Below are positions 15,863-25,484 of a stretch of 42,094 nucleotides of DNA, one piece after another; position 1 is the stretch's first letter, and each line of letters starts with the position of its first letter. Origin of the DNA: Betaproteobacteria bacterium (GTDB lineage: Bacteria; Pseudomonadota; Gammaproteobacteria; Burkholderiales; Eutrophovitaceae); NCBI GenBank assembly GCA_020346185.1, contig CP070775.1, positions 1,755,396 through 1,797,489 of the forward strand, read 5' to 3'. The position numbers and the translations under genes are program-made. The notes under the pieces were generated by a model. That model did not search any database. It saw only the letters and a program-made list of their open reading frames with translations, and was not told the DNA's origin.

Positions 15863-16534
15863 TCAGTTCGCTTTGGCAATAGTATAGGCCTGCTCTGCTG
15901 CGTCCTGCTCTGCTGCACGCCTGCTGGCCCCTTCCCCAGAAGTGCATATAGACATTTCCTCGAGCCTGCACTCGACCCGGAAAAGCTGGTCATGTGCCTG
16001 TCCACTGACATCAACGACCGTATACGAAGGTAGGGACATGCGCCTGCCCTGCAAAAACTCCTGCAGGCGCGTCTTTGGATCCTTCGTGACTGCCGCTGGA
16101 TCGAGACTATTCATAAACGGCCCGAACATCGAGACGATGACGCGCGATACGGTCTCGAAACCGGCGTCCAGAAAGACCGCGCCGAGAAGCGCCTCGAGTG
16201 CATCGGCCTGAATTGACGGCCGTCTCGATCCGCCACTGCGTATCTCGCCATGGCCGAGCATGACATGCTCACCGAGATCCAGATGGCTGGCGAGGTCAGC
16301 TAAGGACTGTTGATTGACCAGATTTGCGCGCACCCGGGACAATTCACCTTCTGCTATCTCCGGATATCGCTCATACAAGAGGTTGGCGATTACGCAGTTG
16401 AGTATTGAGTCGCCAAGAAACTCCAGACGCTCGTTGTGGGGAACACCGTAAGACCGATGGGTCAGCGCCTGGTTCAGGAGGCTGCGGTTTTGAAAGCGAT
16501 GCCCGATCTTCCTCTCTATAGCGCTAGCTCGCAT
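15863..16534 (-). CDS. rnc: Ribonuclease III
   Basis: RNase III cleaves double-stranded RNA in rRNA processing and mRNA regulation. The 223-residue protein has the signature NERLEFLGDS (34-43) with catalytic E38 and D42. The second acidic cluster is in QADALEALLGAVFLD (near 108-122). A double-stranded RNA-binding domain covers about 150-220, starting with the KTRLQEFLQ motif. It follows the DUF4845 gene by 20 nt. Confidence 0.97.
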   Translation of the reverse strand: MRASAIERKIGHRFQNRSLLNQALTHRSYGVPHNERLEFLGDSILNCVIANLLYERYPEIAEGELSRVRANLVNQQSLADLASHLDLGEHVMLGHGEIRSGGSRRPSIQADALEALLGAVFLDAGFETVSRVIVSMFGPFMNSLDPAAVTKDPKTRLQEFLQGRRMSLPSYTVVDVSGQAHDQLFRVECRLEEMSICTSGEGASRRAAEQDAAEQAYTIAKAN

Positions 16535-16554
16535 CTACAGCAGCACTGGCACAA

Positions 16555-16911
16555 TCAATCACTGGACGCCTCGAACTCAATGCACGCACTAATATTTCCA
16601 AATAATTTGACTCGGCTCTCGTAATACGTCGAAAGGATGAGGTTGCCCCCTTCACGCACGATATTCAGGTCTCTTCCGTCGACTGCCGTGATGTCGTCGA
16701 TCTGAGCACGCCGATTGAATGCAGTGATGATTTCCCGTGGTGACGCAGTACTAGTATCCGGCGCCCGAGCGAGTTCGCGAAGATGGTTTTGAATGGTTGC
16801 GTACTCAATGTAGGCCGGAACAAGTTTCAAGGTCATTATGACAACGAAGACAATTCCTGCGGCAATCAGAACCATACCAACCACCGTGACTCCCTGCTGC
16901 CCTGACTTCAT
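16555..16911 (-). CDS. DUF4845 membrane protein
   Basis: This 118-residue protein has a short basic N terminus with a type IV pilin-like look (MKSGQQGVTVVG), one membrane segment (about 8-30) and a small extracytoplasmic domain. DUF4845 proteins are commonly encoded between lepB and rnc in Beta- and Gammaproteobacteria, and their role is not established. I chose ATG at 16911; a GTG at 16917 adds two residues. It starts 12 nt after lepB. Confidence 0.87.
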   Translation of the reverse strand: MKSGQQGVTVVGMVLIAAGIVFVVIMTLKLVPAYIEYATIQNHLRELARAPDTSTASPREIITAFNRRAQIDDITAVDGRDLNIVREGGNLILSTYYESRVKLFGNISACIEFEASSD

Positions 16912-16923
16912 ACGCACCCCCGT

Positions 16924-17727
16924 TTATCTAATCTGCGTCCCGATGCGACCGAGTTCATTGAAATTCCACCAGATCAAAAATGCCCTGCCGACGATATTCC
17001 GCTCTGGTACGAACCCCCAGTACCGGCTGTCCGAACTCGAGTCCCGGTTATCGCCCATCATGAAATAGTGCCCGTCGGGCACCACACATATAAAACCACT
17101 GTCATTGTATTCGCAACGATCACGCGACGGAAACTGACGAACACTTGCCAGGCGAACCGGTGGCTCGTCTGGGTTGATAAGAACCGAATGGCGGTGTTGG
17201 CCAAGGCGCTCCCAGAAACGCCAGGCGCTTACATAAGACAAGCCCTTCTCGGAGTACTGGAAGTCATCGAGGCGCTCTACCTCGAGCAACTTGCCATTGA
17301 TCGTGAGGCGTTTGTGGCGGTATTCGATACGGTCTCCAGGGACGCCGACCACGCGCTTGATGTAATCGAGAGATGGGTCATCTGGATAGCGGAACACGAT
17401 GACTTCACCTCGTTGCGGACTACCGGTTTCGACCATTTTTGAGTTGAGCACCGGCAAACGCACTCCATAACTGGACTTGCTGACCAAGATGTAATCGCCG
17501 ACGAGCAGCGTTGGAATCATTGATCCGGAGGGAATCTTGAATGGCTCGACCAGGAACGAGCGCAGGATGAAAACAACCAGAATGACCGGAAAGAAGCTTT
17601 TCGAGTATTCGATCCACCAGGGCTCCTTGCTCTCGATTTTTCTTTTTTCCGCAAGCCAGAATCGGTCGAGCAGCCAGACGCCGCCGGTGACGATCAGCAG
17701 CGATAGCATGAGCAATGCAAAATTCAT
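16924..17727 (-). CDS. lepB: Signal peptidase I
   Basis: LepB cleaves signal peptides of exported proteins on the outer face of the inner membrane. The 267 residues have two N-terminal membrane segments (about 2-20 and 45-60). The catalytic Ser is in IPSGSMIPTLL (S69), the general-base Lys in DYIKRVVGVPGD (K124), and the box E signature is GDNRDSSSDSRYWGFV. It sits 33 nt downstream of lepA in the conserved lepA-lepB pair. Confidence 0.97.
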   Translation of the reverse strand: MNFALLMLSLLIVTGGVWLLDRFWLAEKRKIESKEPWWIEYSKSFFPVILVVFILRSFLVEPFKIPSGSMIPTLLVGDYILVSKSSYGVRLPVLNSKMVETGSPQRGEVIVFRYPDDPSLDYIKRVVGVPGDRIEYRHKRLTINGKLLEVERLDDFQYSEKGLSYVSAWRFWERLGQHRHSVLINPDEPPVRLASVRQFPSRDRCEYNDSGFICVVPDGHYFMMGDNRDSSSDSRYWGFVPERNIVGRAFLIWWNFNELGRIGTQIR

Positions 17728-17760
17728 CGGGCCGTAATCCTTTCTCCGGAGCAGTTGTGA

Positions 17761-19554
17761 CTACTTGTTCTCGACCTGCAGTATGGCAAGAAATGCTTCC
17801 TGGGGAATTTCCACGGTGCCGATCTGCTTCATTCGACGCTTGCCGGCCTTCTGTTTTTCCAAGAGTTTCTTCTTACGTGTGATGTCCCCACCATAACACT
17901 TCGCCAATACATTCTTGCGCAGCGCCTTGACGTTCTCGCGAGAGATAATCTGCGCGCCGACGGCCGCCTGCACAGCGACATCGAACATTTGCCGCGGGAT
18001 CAATTTGCGCATTCGAGAAGCCAATTCCCTGCCACGGCTCTGGGCACTGGCTCGGTGAACGATCAACGACAGTGCGTCTACCCGATCGCCATTGATCAGA
18101 ATATCTAACTTGCACAGGTCGTCAGCCCTGAACTCCCTGAATTCGTAGTCCAGCGAGGCGTATCCGCGTGACACCGATTTCAGGCGATCGAAAAAATCGA
18201 ACACGACCTCATTGAGCGGCAATTCGTAGGTCAACATGACCTGGTGACCCATGTACTGCATATTCTTCTGCAGGCCACGCTTGCCGTTGCACAGAGTCAT
18301 CACCGGTCCAACATAGTCCTGAGGTACCAAAATCGTGGTGCTAATAATGGGTTCGCGGATTTGGTCAATTTTCGCGACATCCGGCAATCTCGACGGGTTC
18401 TCAACTTCAATGACACTTCCATCGCGTAGCAAAACCTGGTACACAACCGTCGGCGCTGTAGTGATCAGGTTCATGCCGTATTCGCGCTCGAGCCGCTCCT
18501 GAACAACGTCCATGTGCAACAACCCCAGGAAACCGCAGCGAAAACCGAATCCCAACGCCTGAGAAGTTTCCGGCTCGAAGCGCAGCGAGGCGTCATTGAG
18601 CTGCAACTTCTCAAGGGCATCGCGCAACGCTTCATACTCGTTTGCCTCGACCGGATACAGTCCGGCAAATACCTGCGGCTTGATCTCCTTGAATCCTGCC
18701 AACGCCTCAGCGGCAGGCCGTGCTGCCAGAGTCACAGTATCGCCGACCATTGCCGACTCCAGTTCCTTGATTCCGGCGATGACGAAGCCGACCTCGCCGG
18801 CAGTCAACAGATCGCGGTTCTTGGAGCGGGGAGTGAACACACCGACTTGCTCGCACTGATAGGCGCGCCGGGAGGACATTAGCATAATCCTGTCTCTCGG
18901 CTTAAGCACGCCGTCAACGACGCGCACCAGCATAATCACCCCGACGTAATTATCGAACCAAGAATCGACTATAAGGGCTTTAAGCGGCGCAGCCGGATCG
19001 CCGGCCGGCGGCGGAACGCGGGCGATGACCGTCTCGAGTATGTCACGGACCCCGGTTCCGGTTTTGGCACTGGCTCTGATCGCATCTTCAGCTGGAATGC
19101 CGATGACCTCCTCGATCTCTTCGATGACGCGCTCCGGCTCCGCCGAGGGCAAGTCCACTTTGTTCAACACCGGTATAACTTCAACGCCGTGCTCGATTGC
19201 CGTATAACAATTAGCAACGGTCTGCGCCTCGACGCCCTGCGACGCATCAACAACAAGTAACGCGCCCTCACAGGCTGATAGAGAGCGCGACACTTCGTAT
19301 GAGAAGTCGACGTGCCCGGGTGTGTCGATCAGGTTGAGTTGGTACGTTTGGCCGTTCATCGCGCGGTAACTGAGCGCCGCGGTCTGAGCTTTGATTGTAA
19401 TCCCGCGTTCACGCTCAAGATCCATTGAATCAAGGACTTGTGATTCCATCTCTCGATCTGACAAGCCGCCACAGATCTGGATGAAGCGATCTGCGAGGGT
19501 TGACTTGCCGTGATCAATGTGCGCGATGATGGAAAAGTTGCGGATGTGCTGCAT
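17761..19554 (-). CDS. lepA: Elongation factor 4 (LepA), back-translocating GTPase
   Basis: LepA is a ribosome-associated GTPase related to EF-G that can reverse translocation and aids ribosome biogenesis. The 597-residue length is standard. GTPase motifs are [30 protein letters not shown] and NKVDLPSA. Domain II, the EF-G III and V-like domains, and the LepA-specific C-terminal domain (ending near [15 protein letters not shown]) follow. The first codons ([16 protein letters not shown]) fix the start. A GC-rich hairpin with one bulged base lies in the 101 nt between degQ and lepA. Confidence 0.98.
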   Translation of the reverse strand: MQHIRNFSIIAHIDHGKSTLADRFIQICGGLSDREMESQVLDSMDLERERGITIKAQTAALSYRAMNGQTYQLNLIDTPGHVDFSYEVSRSLSACEGALLVVDASQGVEAQTVANCYTAIEHGVEVIPVLNKVDLPSAEPERVIEEIEEVIGIPAEDAIRASAKTGTGVRDILETVIARVPPPAGDPAAPLKALIVDSWFDNYVGVIMLVRVVDGVLKPRDRIMLMSSRRAYQCEQVGVFTPRSKNRDLLTAGEVGFVIAGIKELESAMVGDTVTLAARPAAEALAGFKEIKPQVFAGLYPVEANEYEALRDALEKLQLNDASLRFEPETSQALGFGFRCGFLGLLHMDVVQERLEREYGMNLITTAPTVVYQVLLRDGSVIEVENPSRLPDVAKIDQIREPIISTTILVPQDYVGPVMTLCNGKRGLQKNMQYMGHQVMLTYELPLNEVVFDFFDRLKSVSRGYASLDYEFREFRADDLCKLDILINGDRVDALSLIVHRASAQSRGRELASRMRKLIPRQMFDVAVQAAVGAQIISRENVKALRKNVLAKCYGGDITRKKKLLEKQKAGKRRMKQIGTVEIPQEAFLAILQVENK

Positions 19555-19655
19555 CTAACAAAGGGCACTGGATGCGCCCTTCAATTCTTCTGAAGGCGCG
19601 AATTTTATCGGATTCGCCGCTCGCTGCGGGTTTGACGGACTGTCTGCCTGTCGGC

Positions 19656-21050
19656 CTAGCGATCATCCAGGCGAATCGGTACGTAGATCGCACCCTGGCC
19701 GCGTCGGACGAGCAAGGCTACGCTGCGGGCATCCTCCTCATATTGCTTCATAAGATCGCGGAACTGATCGACTGATTTCACGTCATCGTTGTTGAGTGCC
19801 AGGACAACGTCGCCGCGCTGCAGCCCGGCACGAGCGCCAGGCCCCTCTACTTGCTCGATCTTAACTCCGCCGTCGATGCCCAATTGGTCGCGCTCACTGG
19901 AAGTTAAATTGGAAACGGCGAGGCCAAGTCGAGCGATGGTATTGCTCCCCTGGTCAGCACGGGCTGGACCGGGCGCCTCACTAACTTGATCATCTTTCAG
20001 CTCTCCCACCGTGATGGTGATGTTCCTGCTCTTGCCCTTGCGCCAGACTTTCACTGTGACCCGCGAGCCGGGTTTCGTTTGCCCGACGATGCGCGGCAGA
20101 TCACGCGAACTTGCGACCGTGATGCCATCGAATTCCAGGATAACATCGGACGTTTCGATGCCGGCTCGGTCGGCCGGCCCGCCCCGTTCCACGGAATTCA
20201 CTAGCGCACCCAGCGGCTTGCTCAGGCCGAACGACTCAGCCAACTCGTCGGTGACCTCTTGTATGACGACCCCGATACGACCGCGTTGCACCCGCCCGCT
20301 GGTGCGCAGCTGGTGAGCGATATCCATCGCAACGTCGATCGGGATGGCAAAGGAAAGACCCATGAAGCCACCTGTACGGCTATAGATCTGGGCATTGATT
20401 CCGACCACCTCACCGTCCATGTTAAATAACGGCCCACCCGAGTTACCCGGGTTGATCGCCACGTCGGTCTGGATGAATGGCACGTAATTCTCCTGTGGCA
20501 GCGAACGGCCTTTGGCGCTGACGATTCCCGCTGTAACCGTATTCTCGAAGCCAAACGGCGATCCAATCGCCAAAACCCACTCGCCAACCTTCAGCTTACT
20601 CGGATCGCCGATGGTGACGTGGGGCAGATCGCTTGCTTCGATTTTGATCACCGCGACGTCGGTGCGCTTGTCAAAACCAACCAGTTTTGCCTCGAATTCT
20701 CGCTTGTCGCTGAGCTTTACAGTGATGTCATCGGTGGCCGACACCACATGTGAGTTGGTCAGAATATAGCCGTTCGCACTGATGATGAAGCCGGAACCCA
20801 GCGACTGCGACTCATACTCACGCGGCCCCTGCGGCGGCCCAAAACGGCGGAAGAAGTCGTAGAAGGGGTCATCTTCCGGAACCGGAATTCGCGGTCCATT
20901 CGCCACAGTCCGGCTGGTGCTAACGTTGACCACGGCAAGCCCCTGTTTCTCCACCAGCTTGGTGAAGTCCGGCAAGCCTTGTGCCACTGCGGACGCGGTT
21001 ACCAAGTTTGATACCAGGAGAACCAGCGCTGAAAACAACAATCTCGTCAT
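19656..21050 (-). CDS. degQ: Periplasmic serine endoprotease DegQ/MucD (HtrA family)
   Basis: HtrA-type proteases degrade or refold damaged envelope proteins. The 464-residue protein has a signal peptide (about 1-24, ending ASAVAQ). The trypsin-like domain carries H101 (TNSHVV), D131 (RTDVAVIK) and S204 (NPGNSGGPL). Two PDZ domains follow (about 255-345 and 375-455). Its place after rseB matches the algU-mucABCD type operon, so sigma-E control is likely. Whether to call it mucD, degQ or degP is a naming choice. Confidence 0.95.
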   Translation of the reverse strand: MTRLLFSALVLLVSNLVTASAVAQGLPDFTKLVEKQGLAVVNVSTSRTVANGPRIPVPEDDPFYDFFRRFGPPQGPREYESQSLGSGFIISANGYILTNSHVVSATDDITVKLSDKREFEAKLVGFDKRTDVAVIKIEASDLPHVTIGDPSKLKVGEWVLAIGSPFGFENTVTAGIVSAKGRSLPQENYVPFIQTDVAINPGNSGGPLFNMDGEVVGINAQIYSRTGGFMGLSFAIPIDVAMDIAHQLRTSGRVQRGRIGVVIQEVTDELAESFGLSKPLGALVNSVERGGPADRAGIETSDVILEFDGITVASSRDLPRIVGQTKPGSRVTVKVWRKGKSRNITITVGELKDDQVSEAPGPARADQGSNTIARLGLAVSNLTSSERDQLGIDGGVKIEQVEGPGARAGLQRGDVVLALNNDDVKSVDQFRDLMKQYEEDARSVALLVRRGQGAIYVPIRLDDR

Positions 21051-21100
21051 GTGTTACCTCGATCGGTGTATCGGCCAGGATGAGGTCGCCATGGCCAAGC

Positions 21101-22078
21101 TTATCGCTCCTGGAAGGATACAGAATTGGCAATCTGCATAACGGTAGCCGCAGGTGCCTCGCCGAGCACCGTCACGAGCTTGTCGCCAACCGTACGGCGA
21201 TAAATATTGATGGCGCCTTGACGGGCAAGTCCCTCGTTTACGGCACGACCGGACATTGATTCGACGAAGACCGAGACCGCTGCCATACCATCGGAGTACA
21301 CCACGTGCGTGACGACAATACGACCGCCTTGCTTGGTCCGTTGCATCTCCATAATCTTGTCAAAACCGGGCGGGAAGTCGCTCACCGTCCAGTCTGCCTT
21401 GTCCCCACTGATCATGGCCTGTGCAAACTGGTCGAGCCGCCACTCAGGGTAGCTGACCTGATAAGTCGGAGTGATCATCTCCTTTGATACGCCAGAGCCA
21501 ATGTTCAACTGCGTGAAAGCGAACTGCTCGACAACTTGACGTTCCTCATTTAACGTCAGCGCCTTGAGTAATAACCCAGAGCCGGATTCGGCCCACAGCT
21601 TGTGCCCATACCGCATGCCGTCCTTGGGTTCGAGGGTCACCAACTGGGAGTCGAAACCGGCTACGCGTCCCTGACGGCCCATGCTGACCGTGTAGTGCTG
21701 GGCGATGGAGTTGAGTTGTTCCGGCAACAGGGCCGGGAAGCTGCGTTGTGCCAACCGTTTCTGGCTGCGAACCACTTTAGCATCGGGGTAGTAACACAGA
21801 ACTTCGTCGTTGTTACGAATGATTTCACGCCGTGGGCCGTCGAGCGTTTCCAATTTCTCGTGCTCGTCACCACCGGTGTCAACAAAATGCACAATGCGCG
21901 ACGTTTCGACTTGCTCGCTATGCTGATACACGAACGTGCCCTTGTAATTCAACGTCCGCGCCGCGGTCGCAATTCGTTCCAGTATCTTTAGCGCCTCGTC
22001 TTGGGCCAACGGCTCGGCTCCCGCCTGGCCCAAAGCCAGACCCGCCATGACAACTGCAACTGCGACTCTGCCAATCAT
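21101..22078 (-). CDS. rseB: Sigma-E factor regulatory protein RseB/MucB
   Basis: RseB binds the periplasmic part of the anti-sigma factor RseA and shields it from proteolysis until envelope lipids or lipopolysaccharide intermediates displace it. The 325-residue protein has a signal peptide (hydrophobic 3-20, cut near AGAEPLA), a large lipoprotein-carrier-like domain (about 25-210) and a smaller C-terminal domain (about 225-320). It follows rseA by 17 nt and precedes degQ by 50 nt. Confidence 0.93.
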   Translation of the reverse strand: MIGRVAVAVVMAGLALGQAGAEPLAQDEALKILERIATAARTLNYKGTFVYQHSEQVETSRIVHFVDTGGDEHEKLETLDGPRREIIRNNDEVLCYYPDAKVVRSQKRLAQRSFPALLPEQLNSIAQHYTVSMGRQGRVAGFDSQLVTLEPKDGMRYGHKLWAESGSGLLLKALTLNEERQVVEQFAFTQLNIGSGVSKEMITPTYQVSYPEWRLDQFAQAMISGDKADWTVSDFPPGFDKIMEMQRTKQGGRIVVTHVVYSDGMAAVSVFVESMSGRAVNEGLARQGAINIYRRTVGDKLVTVLGEAPAATVMQIANSVSFQER

Positions 22079-22095
22079 ACTATGCGTTGCGAGGC

Positions 22096-22608
22096 TCAGC
22101 GCGAGCCGTTCCCTGTGGATACAGTCCTGACGTACGGCACCACGCCTTGTCTCACAGTACTCGGAGAGAACTGCTGATGCGCCATCAAGTACTCGCTCAT
22201 GACTTCAGATGCCGGGAGATCAGCGATCTGCTCAGTTGGCGGCGACGTGGCAACCCAAGCCGGTCCCACCGGGCTGTCTTGCGGCGACAGGATTGTATTG
22301 TTGGACAGCGCCAGCCACGCAACCACAGCAGCACCACACAGTGACGCAGCCAGCGGAAGCACCACACGCCGTGTTGTGCGGCGCATCCACCTGCGTGGTG
22401 CCAGCACCGTCGGCTCGTCACTGAGTTTCACGTGCATCCGCACAGTGAAATCGTCGGCAATGACGTTCTCGCCGCGCAGGACATCACCGATCAGATGATA
22501 AGCCGCCCACTTCGCTTCCCGTCGCGGATCATCTTTAATACTGGCAAGTTCACCAGCGATCTCGTGATCCTCAAGTTCACCATCCATCAATGCTGACATT
22601 CGTTCCAT
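22096..22608 (-). CDS. rseA: Anti-sigma-E factor RseA/MucA
   Basis: RseA spans the inner membrane and sequesters RpoE until cleaved by regulated proteases. I chose ATG at 22608, 2 nt after the rpoE stop, with GAGGTGG just upstream; GTG at 22617 is possible. The 170 residues show the N-terminal sigma-binding domain (ERMSALMDGELED to about 75), one membrane segment (about 83-102) and a periplasmic tail that RseB would bind. Confidence 0.92.
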   Translation of the reverse strand: MERMSALMDGELEDHEIAGELASIKDDPRREAKWAAYHLIGDVLRGENVIADDFTVRMHVKLSDEPTVLAPRRWMRRTTRRVVLPLAASLCGAAVVAWLALSNNTILSPQDSPVGPAWVATSPPTEQIADLPASEVMSEYLMAHQQFSPSTVRQGVVPYVRTVSTGNGSR

Positions 22609-22610
22609 TC

Positions 22611-23210
22611 TCACCACCTCTTGTCTTTGCCGGTACCCAGCAGCGGGCGAATTCGATCGGCTATCGTCTCCCTGGCCCTGAATATTCTCGACCGGACCGT
22701 GCCGATTGGGCAGTTCATCGCTTCAGAAATGTCTTCGTAACTCAGGCCCTCGATTTCGCGCAGCATGATTGCCGTTCGCAATTCCTCTGGCAATTCCTGC
22801 ATCGTCTCGTTAACCGTCGCGGCAATTTGCTTGCTCATCAACTCTGCCTCGGGCGTATTCATGTGTCTCAATTGGTGCCCGTCCTCGAATGACTCGGCCT
22901 CGTCACTGTCGAACTGCGTGCTGGTTGGAGCGCGTCTGCCGGCCGCAACCAGGTAATTTTTCGCAGTGTTGACGGCAATTCGGTAGAGCCACGTATAGAA
23001 AGCGCTATCACCTCGGAATGAAGGCAGCGCCCGATAAGCCTTGATGAACGCTTCCTGGGCAACGTCGTCGATCTCGGCCGAGTCGCGAATGAATCGCGAC
23101 AGCAGCCGATTGATCTTGCGCTGGTATTTTGCAACCAGAAGCTCGAAGGCTTTCTTGTCGCCGCGTTGGGCGCGTTCCACGAGCTGCTGATCGACTTCAC
23201 GGTCGCCCAT
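22611..23210 (-). CDS. rpoE: RNA polymerase sigma-E factor (RpoE/AlgU)
   Basis: This ECF sigma factor turns on the envelope-stress regulon. The 199-residue protein has sigma2 (about 20-95, with IDDVAQEAFIKAYRAL) and sigma4 (about 130-185, with helix-turn-helix EGLSYEDISEAMNCPIGTVRSRI). The N terminus MGDREVDQQLVERAQRGD is close to Pseudomonas AlgU. It heads the rpoE-rseA-rseB-degQ run and is divergent from nadB. Confidence 0.97.
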   Translation of the reverse strand: MGDREVDQQLVERAQRGDKKAFELLVAKYQRKINRLLSRFIRDSAEIDDVAQEAFIKAYRALPSFRGDSAFYTWLYRIAVNTAKNYLVAAGRRAPTSTQFDSDEAESFEDGHQLRHMNTPEAELMSKQIAATVNETMQELPEELRTAIMLREIEGLSYEDISEAMNCPIGTVRSRIFRARETIADRIRPLLGTGKDKRW

Positions 23211-23325
23211 CTAGGCAGAGTTCCTGAGCTGTGTTCCTGAGTTGTTCTGGGGCCGCCGGGCGGTGCGACCTGAAGTATAACTGCCACAAACCCTCCGGGG
23301 AAACGTAGATCAGGGCTAACTTTAC

Positions 23326-23354
23326 AATGACACCCAAAGCATCGCTTGGTTCAA
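23326..23354 (-). promoter_or_regulatory. Possible sigma-E autoregulatory promoter of rpoE
   Basis: On the minus strand TTGAACC (23348-23354) and GTCATT (23326-23331) are 16 bp apart, resembling the sigma-E pattern GGAACTT, about 16 bp, GTCnnA. It would start transcription about 110 nt before rpoE. rpoE operons are usually autoregulated, which supports the idea, but the match is imperfect. Confidence 0.35.
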
Positions 23355-23430
23355 TAAAAAGGCGGTCGTCAAACGATTCCGATTCCCTGCAACAGCCCCT
23401 CAACCGGTAGAATCTGCCGAAAGACTGGGA

Positions 23431-25014
23431 ATGACATGGATGACAGGGTTTGAGGTCGTAATTCTGGGCAGCGGGTTGGCCGGTCTGACTGTGGCACTGA
23501 ATCTCGCCGATGAGCGCAAGATCGCAATTGTGACCAAGCGCGAGCTGCTCGATGGCGCGAGCAACTGGGCACAAGGCGGGATCGCGGCAGTACTCGCCAG
23601 TGACGACTCGCCGGAATCGCACATATCGGATACACAGATTGCCGGTGCCGGGCTTTGTAATGCCGAGATCACGCGATACGCCGTCGAACACGGCCGAGAC
23701 GCCGTCGAGTGGCTGATTTCCCAAGGGGTTCCGTTCACGCGAGACCGGTCTAGCGAGTCCGGTTACCACCTGACAATGGAAGGTGGTCACAGCCACCGAC
23801 GGGTAATCCACGCCGCTGATGCGACCGGTCATGCCGTGCAGACGACTCTCGAAGCCAAGGTCAAGGCGCATCCCAACATCACGGTACTCGAGCACCACGT
23901 GGCCATCGATCTGATCACAAGCGAAAAGCTGGGATTGCCAAGACCAGCTTGCCATGGCCTTTACGCGCTTGACGACAAAGCGAAGAAGGTCGTCACCATC
24001 GCGGCCGATAACGTGGTGCTGGCCACAGGCGGCGCCGGCAAGGTTTACCTTTACACGACCAACCCGGACACGGCCACTGGAGACGGCATTGCGATGGGCT
24101 GGCGCGCCGGATGCAGCGTTGCCAACATGGAATTCATCCAGTTTCATCCTACCTGCCTCTACCACCCACAAGCGAAATCCTTTCTTATCTCCGAGGCAGT
24201 ACGCGGTGAAGGCGGCCTGCTGTTGCTTCCCGACGGGACACGCTTCATGCCGGAGCATGACGCGCGCGCGGAACTGGCGCCGCGTGACATCGTCGCGCGG
24301 GCAATGGACTTCGAAATGAAACGGCGCGGCCTGGACTGCGTGTTTCTTGACATCAGCCACAAGTCCGAAGCGTTTCTGAAAGAACACTTCCCGACTATTC
24401 ACGGCCGTTGTCTTGAACTGGGAATCGATATCGCGCGCGAACCGATACCGGTGGTCCCGGCCGCGCACTACACTTGTGGTGGTATCCAGACCGATCGCGA
24501 TGGCTTGACCGGTTTGCCGGGGCTATACGCCGTTGGCGAGACGGCGCACACCGGACTTCATGGCGCAAACCGACTGGCAAGTAATTCCCTGCTCGAATGC
24601 CTCGTTTTCGGACGCGCCGCTGCACGCCATATTCTCTCGCAGACGAGGCGGCAACGTGCGTCGCTCCCGGCTTGGGACGAGAGCCGCGTCACTGACGCCG
24701 ACGAGGAGATTGTCATCGCCCACAACTGGGACGAATTGCGACGGTTCATGTGGGATTACGTCGGCATCGTTCGGACCAACAAACGGCTCGAGCGCGCCAT
24801 GCACCGCATACAACTATTGTCAGAGGAAATCCACGAGTACTACTCTTACTTCCGGGTATCTGGCGATTTGCTCGAGTTGCGCAACTTGGTGCTCACTGCC
24901 GATCTCATCGTGCGCAGTGCAATGCAGCGCAAGGAAAGTCGCGGCCTGCACTTCAGCCGCGACTTTCCGAACCAATTGGCCGAAGCCAAGGACACGCTAC
25001 TTGTTCCGGCCTAA
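23431..25014 (+). CDS. nadB: L-aspartate oxidase
   Basis: NadB oxidises L-aspartate to iminoaspartate, the first step of de novo NAD synthesis. The 527-residue flavoprotein has the FAD dinucleotide-binding GSGLAGLTVA (13-22), substrate-region HSHRRVIHAADATG (near 123), ATGGAGKVYLYTTNP (near 195) and ARAELAPRDIVARA (near 280). The helical C-terminal domain is also present. It is transcribed divergently from rpoE. Its last 18 nt overlap the convergent ygfX gene. Confidence 0.96.
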   Translation: MTWMTGFEVVILGSGLAGLTVALNLADERKIAIVTKRELLDGASNWAQGGIAAVLASDDSPESHISDTQIAGAGLCNAEITRYAVEHGRDAVEWLISQGVPFTRDRSSESGYHLTMEGGHSHRRVIHAADATGHAVQTTLEAKVKAHPNITVLEHHVAIDLITSEKLGLPRPACHGLYALDDKAKKVVTIAADNVVLATGGAGKVYLYTTNPDTATGDGIAMGWRAGCSVANMEFIQFHPTCLYHPQAKSFLISEAVRGEGGLLLLPDGTRFMPEHDARAELAPRDIVARAMDFEMKRRGLDCVFLDISHKSEAFLKEHFPTIHGRCLELGIDIAREPIPVVPAAHYTCGGIQTDRDGLTGLPGLYAVGETAHTGLHGANRLASNSLLECLVFGRAAARHILSQTRRQRASLPAWDESRVTDADEEIVIAHNWDELRRFMWDYVGIVRTNKRLERAMHRIQLLSEEIHEYYSYFRVSGDLLELRNLVLTADLIVRSAMQRKESRGLHFSRDFPNQLAEAKDTLLVPA

Positions 25015-25440
25015 GGGCTCGACTGCGAAGCGCAAGAAAATGCGTAGCCGGCGCAAAATGTCCCTTTCCGCCGCATCTGGCAGCACAGTGATACTACGTC
25101 GCAAACGCTGTCCGGGGCAGGCAACCTGCACTACGACCATTAGCGGTGATGCGAACCATCCGGGAAGCAGCTGCCCGCTGATTAGGCGCTGATTGCGCAT
25201 GAGCAATTGACAGGAACCGTCGCGGGAGAGTCGCAGTCCAACGATCGAATCAGATGTTTTCAGCAGCGCACTGCGACGAACCATGATCGTGCCACCAACT
25301 AATATCAGCGAGCTAGCAACCAGACGCAGCCACCATGCGGCCGGCATGGCAATGGCGGCGACTAGCGCAGCAGCATGTGCAACCGCCAGCATTAGTGCGA
25401 GTCGCGCCGAAGAGCGTAGCGGCACGTCGATATATTCCAC
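24997..25440 (-). CDS. YgfX/CptA family inner-membrane protein
   Basis: This 147-residue protein has two membrane segments (about 12-33 and 38-54) and a cytoplasmic tail with the family's SRDGSCQLL and LLPGWFASPLMVVVQV. YgfX-type proteins are found next to sdhE/ygfZ or nadB. E. coli YgfX (CptA) has been described as a toxin acting on cytoskeletal proteins, but its general role is debated. Here no sdhE antitoxin-like partner is encoded beside it. The start is GTG at 25440, and the gene converges on nadB with an 18-bp overlap. Confidence 0.7.
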   Translation of the reverse strand: MEYIDVPLRSSARLALMLAVAHAAALVAAIAMPAAWWLRLVASSLILVGGTIMVRRSALLKTSDSIVGLRLSRDGSCQLLMRNQRLISGQLLPGWFASPLMVVVQVACPGQRLRRSITVLPDAAERDILRRLRIFLRFAVEPLGRNK

Positions 25441-25484
25441 CTGCGTCGTTCAATTCATATTCGTCGGGCCCGTATACTAACCCC

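Noticed and set aside
23197..24468. 423-codon open frame on the minus strand opposite nadB
   Set aside because: The nadB frame has clear flavoprotein motifs along its whole length. The antisense frame shows no recognisable domain and is a by-product of GC-rich codon bias.
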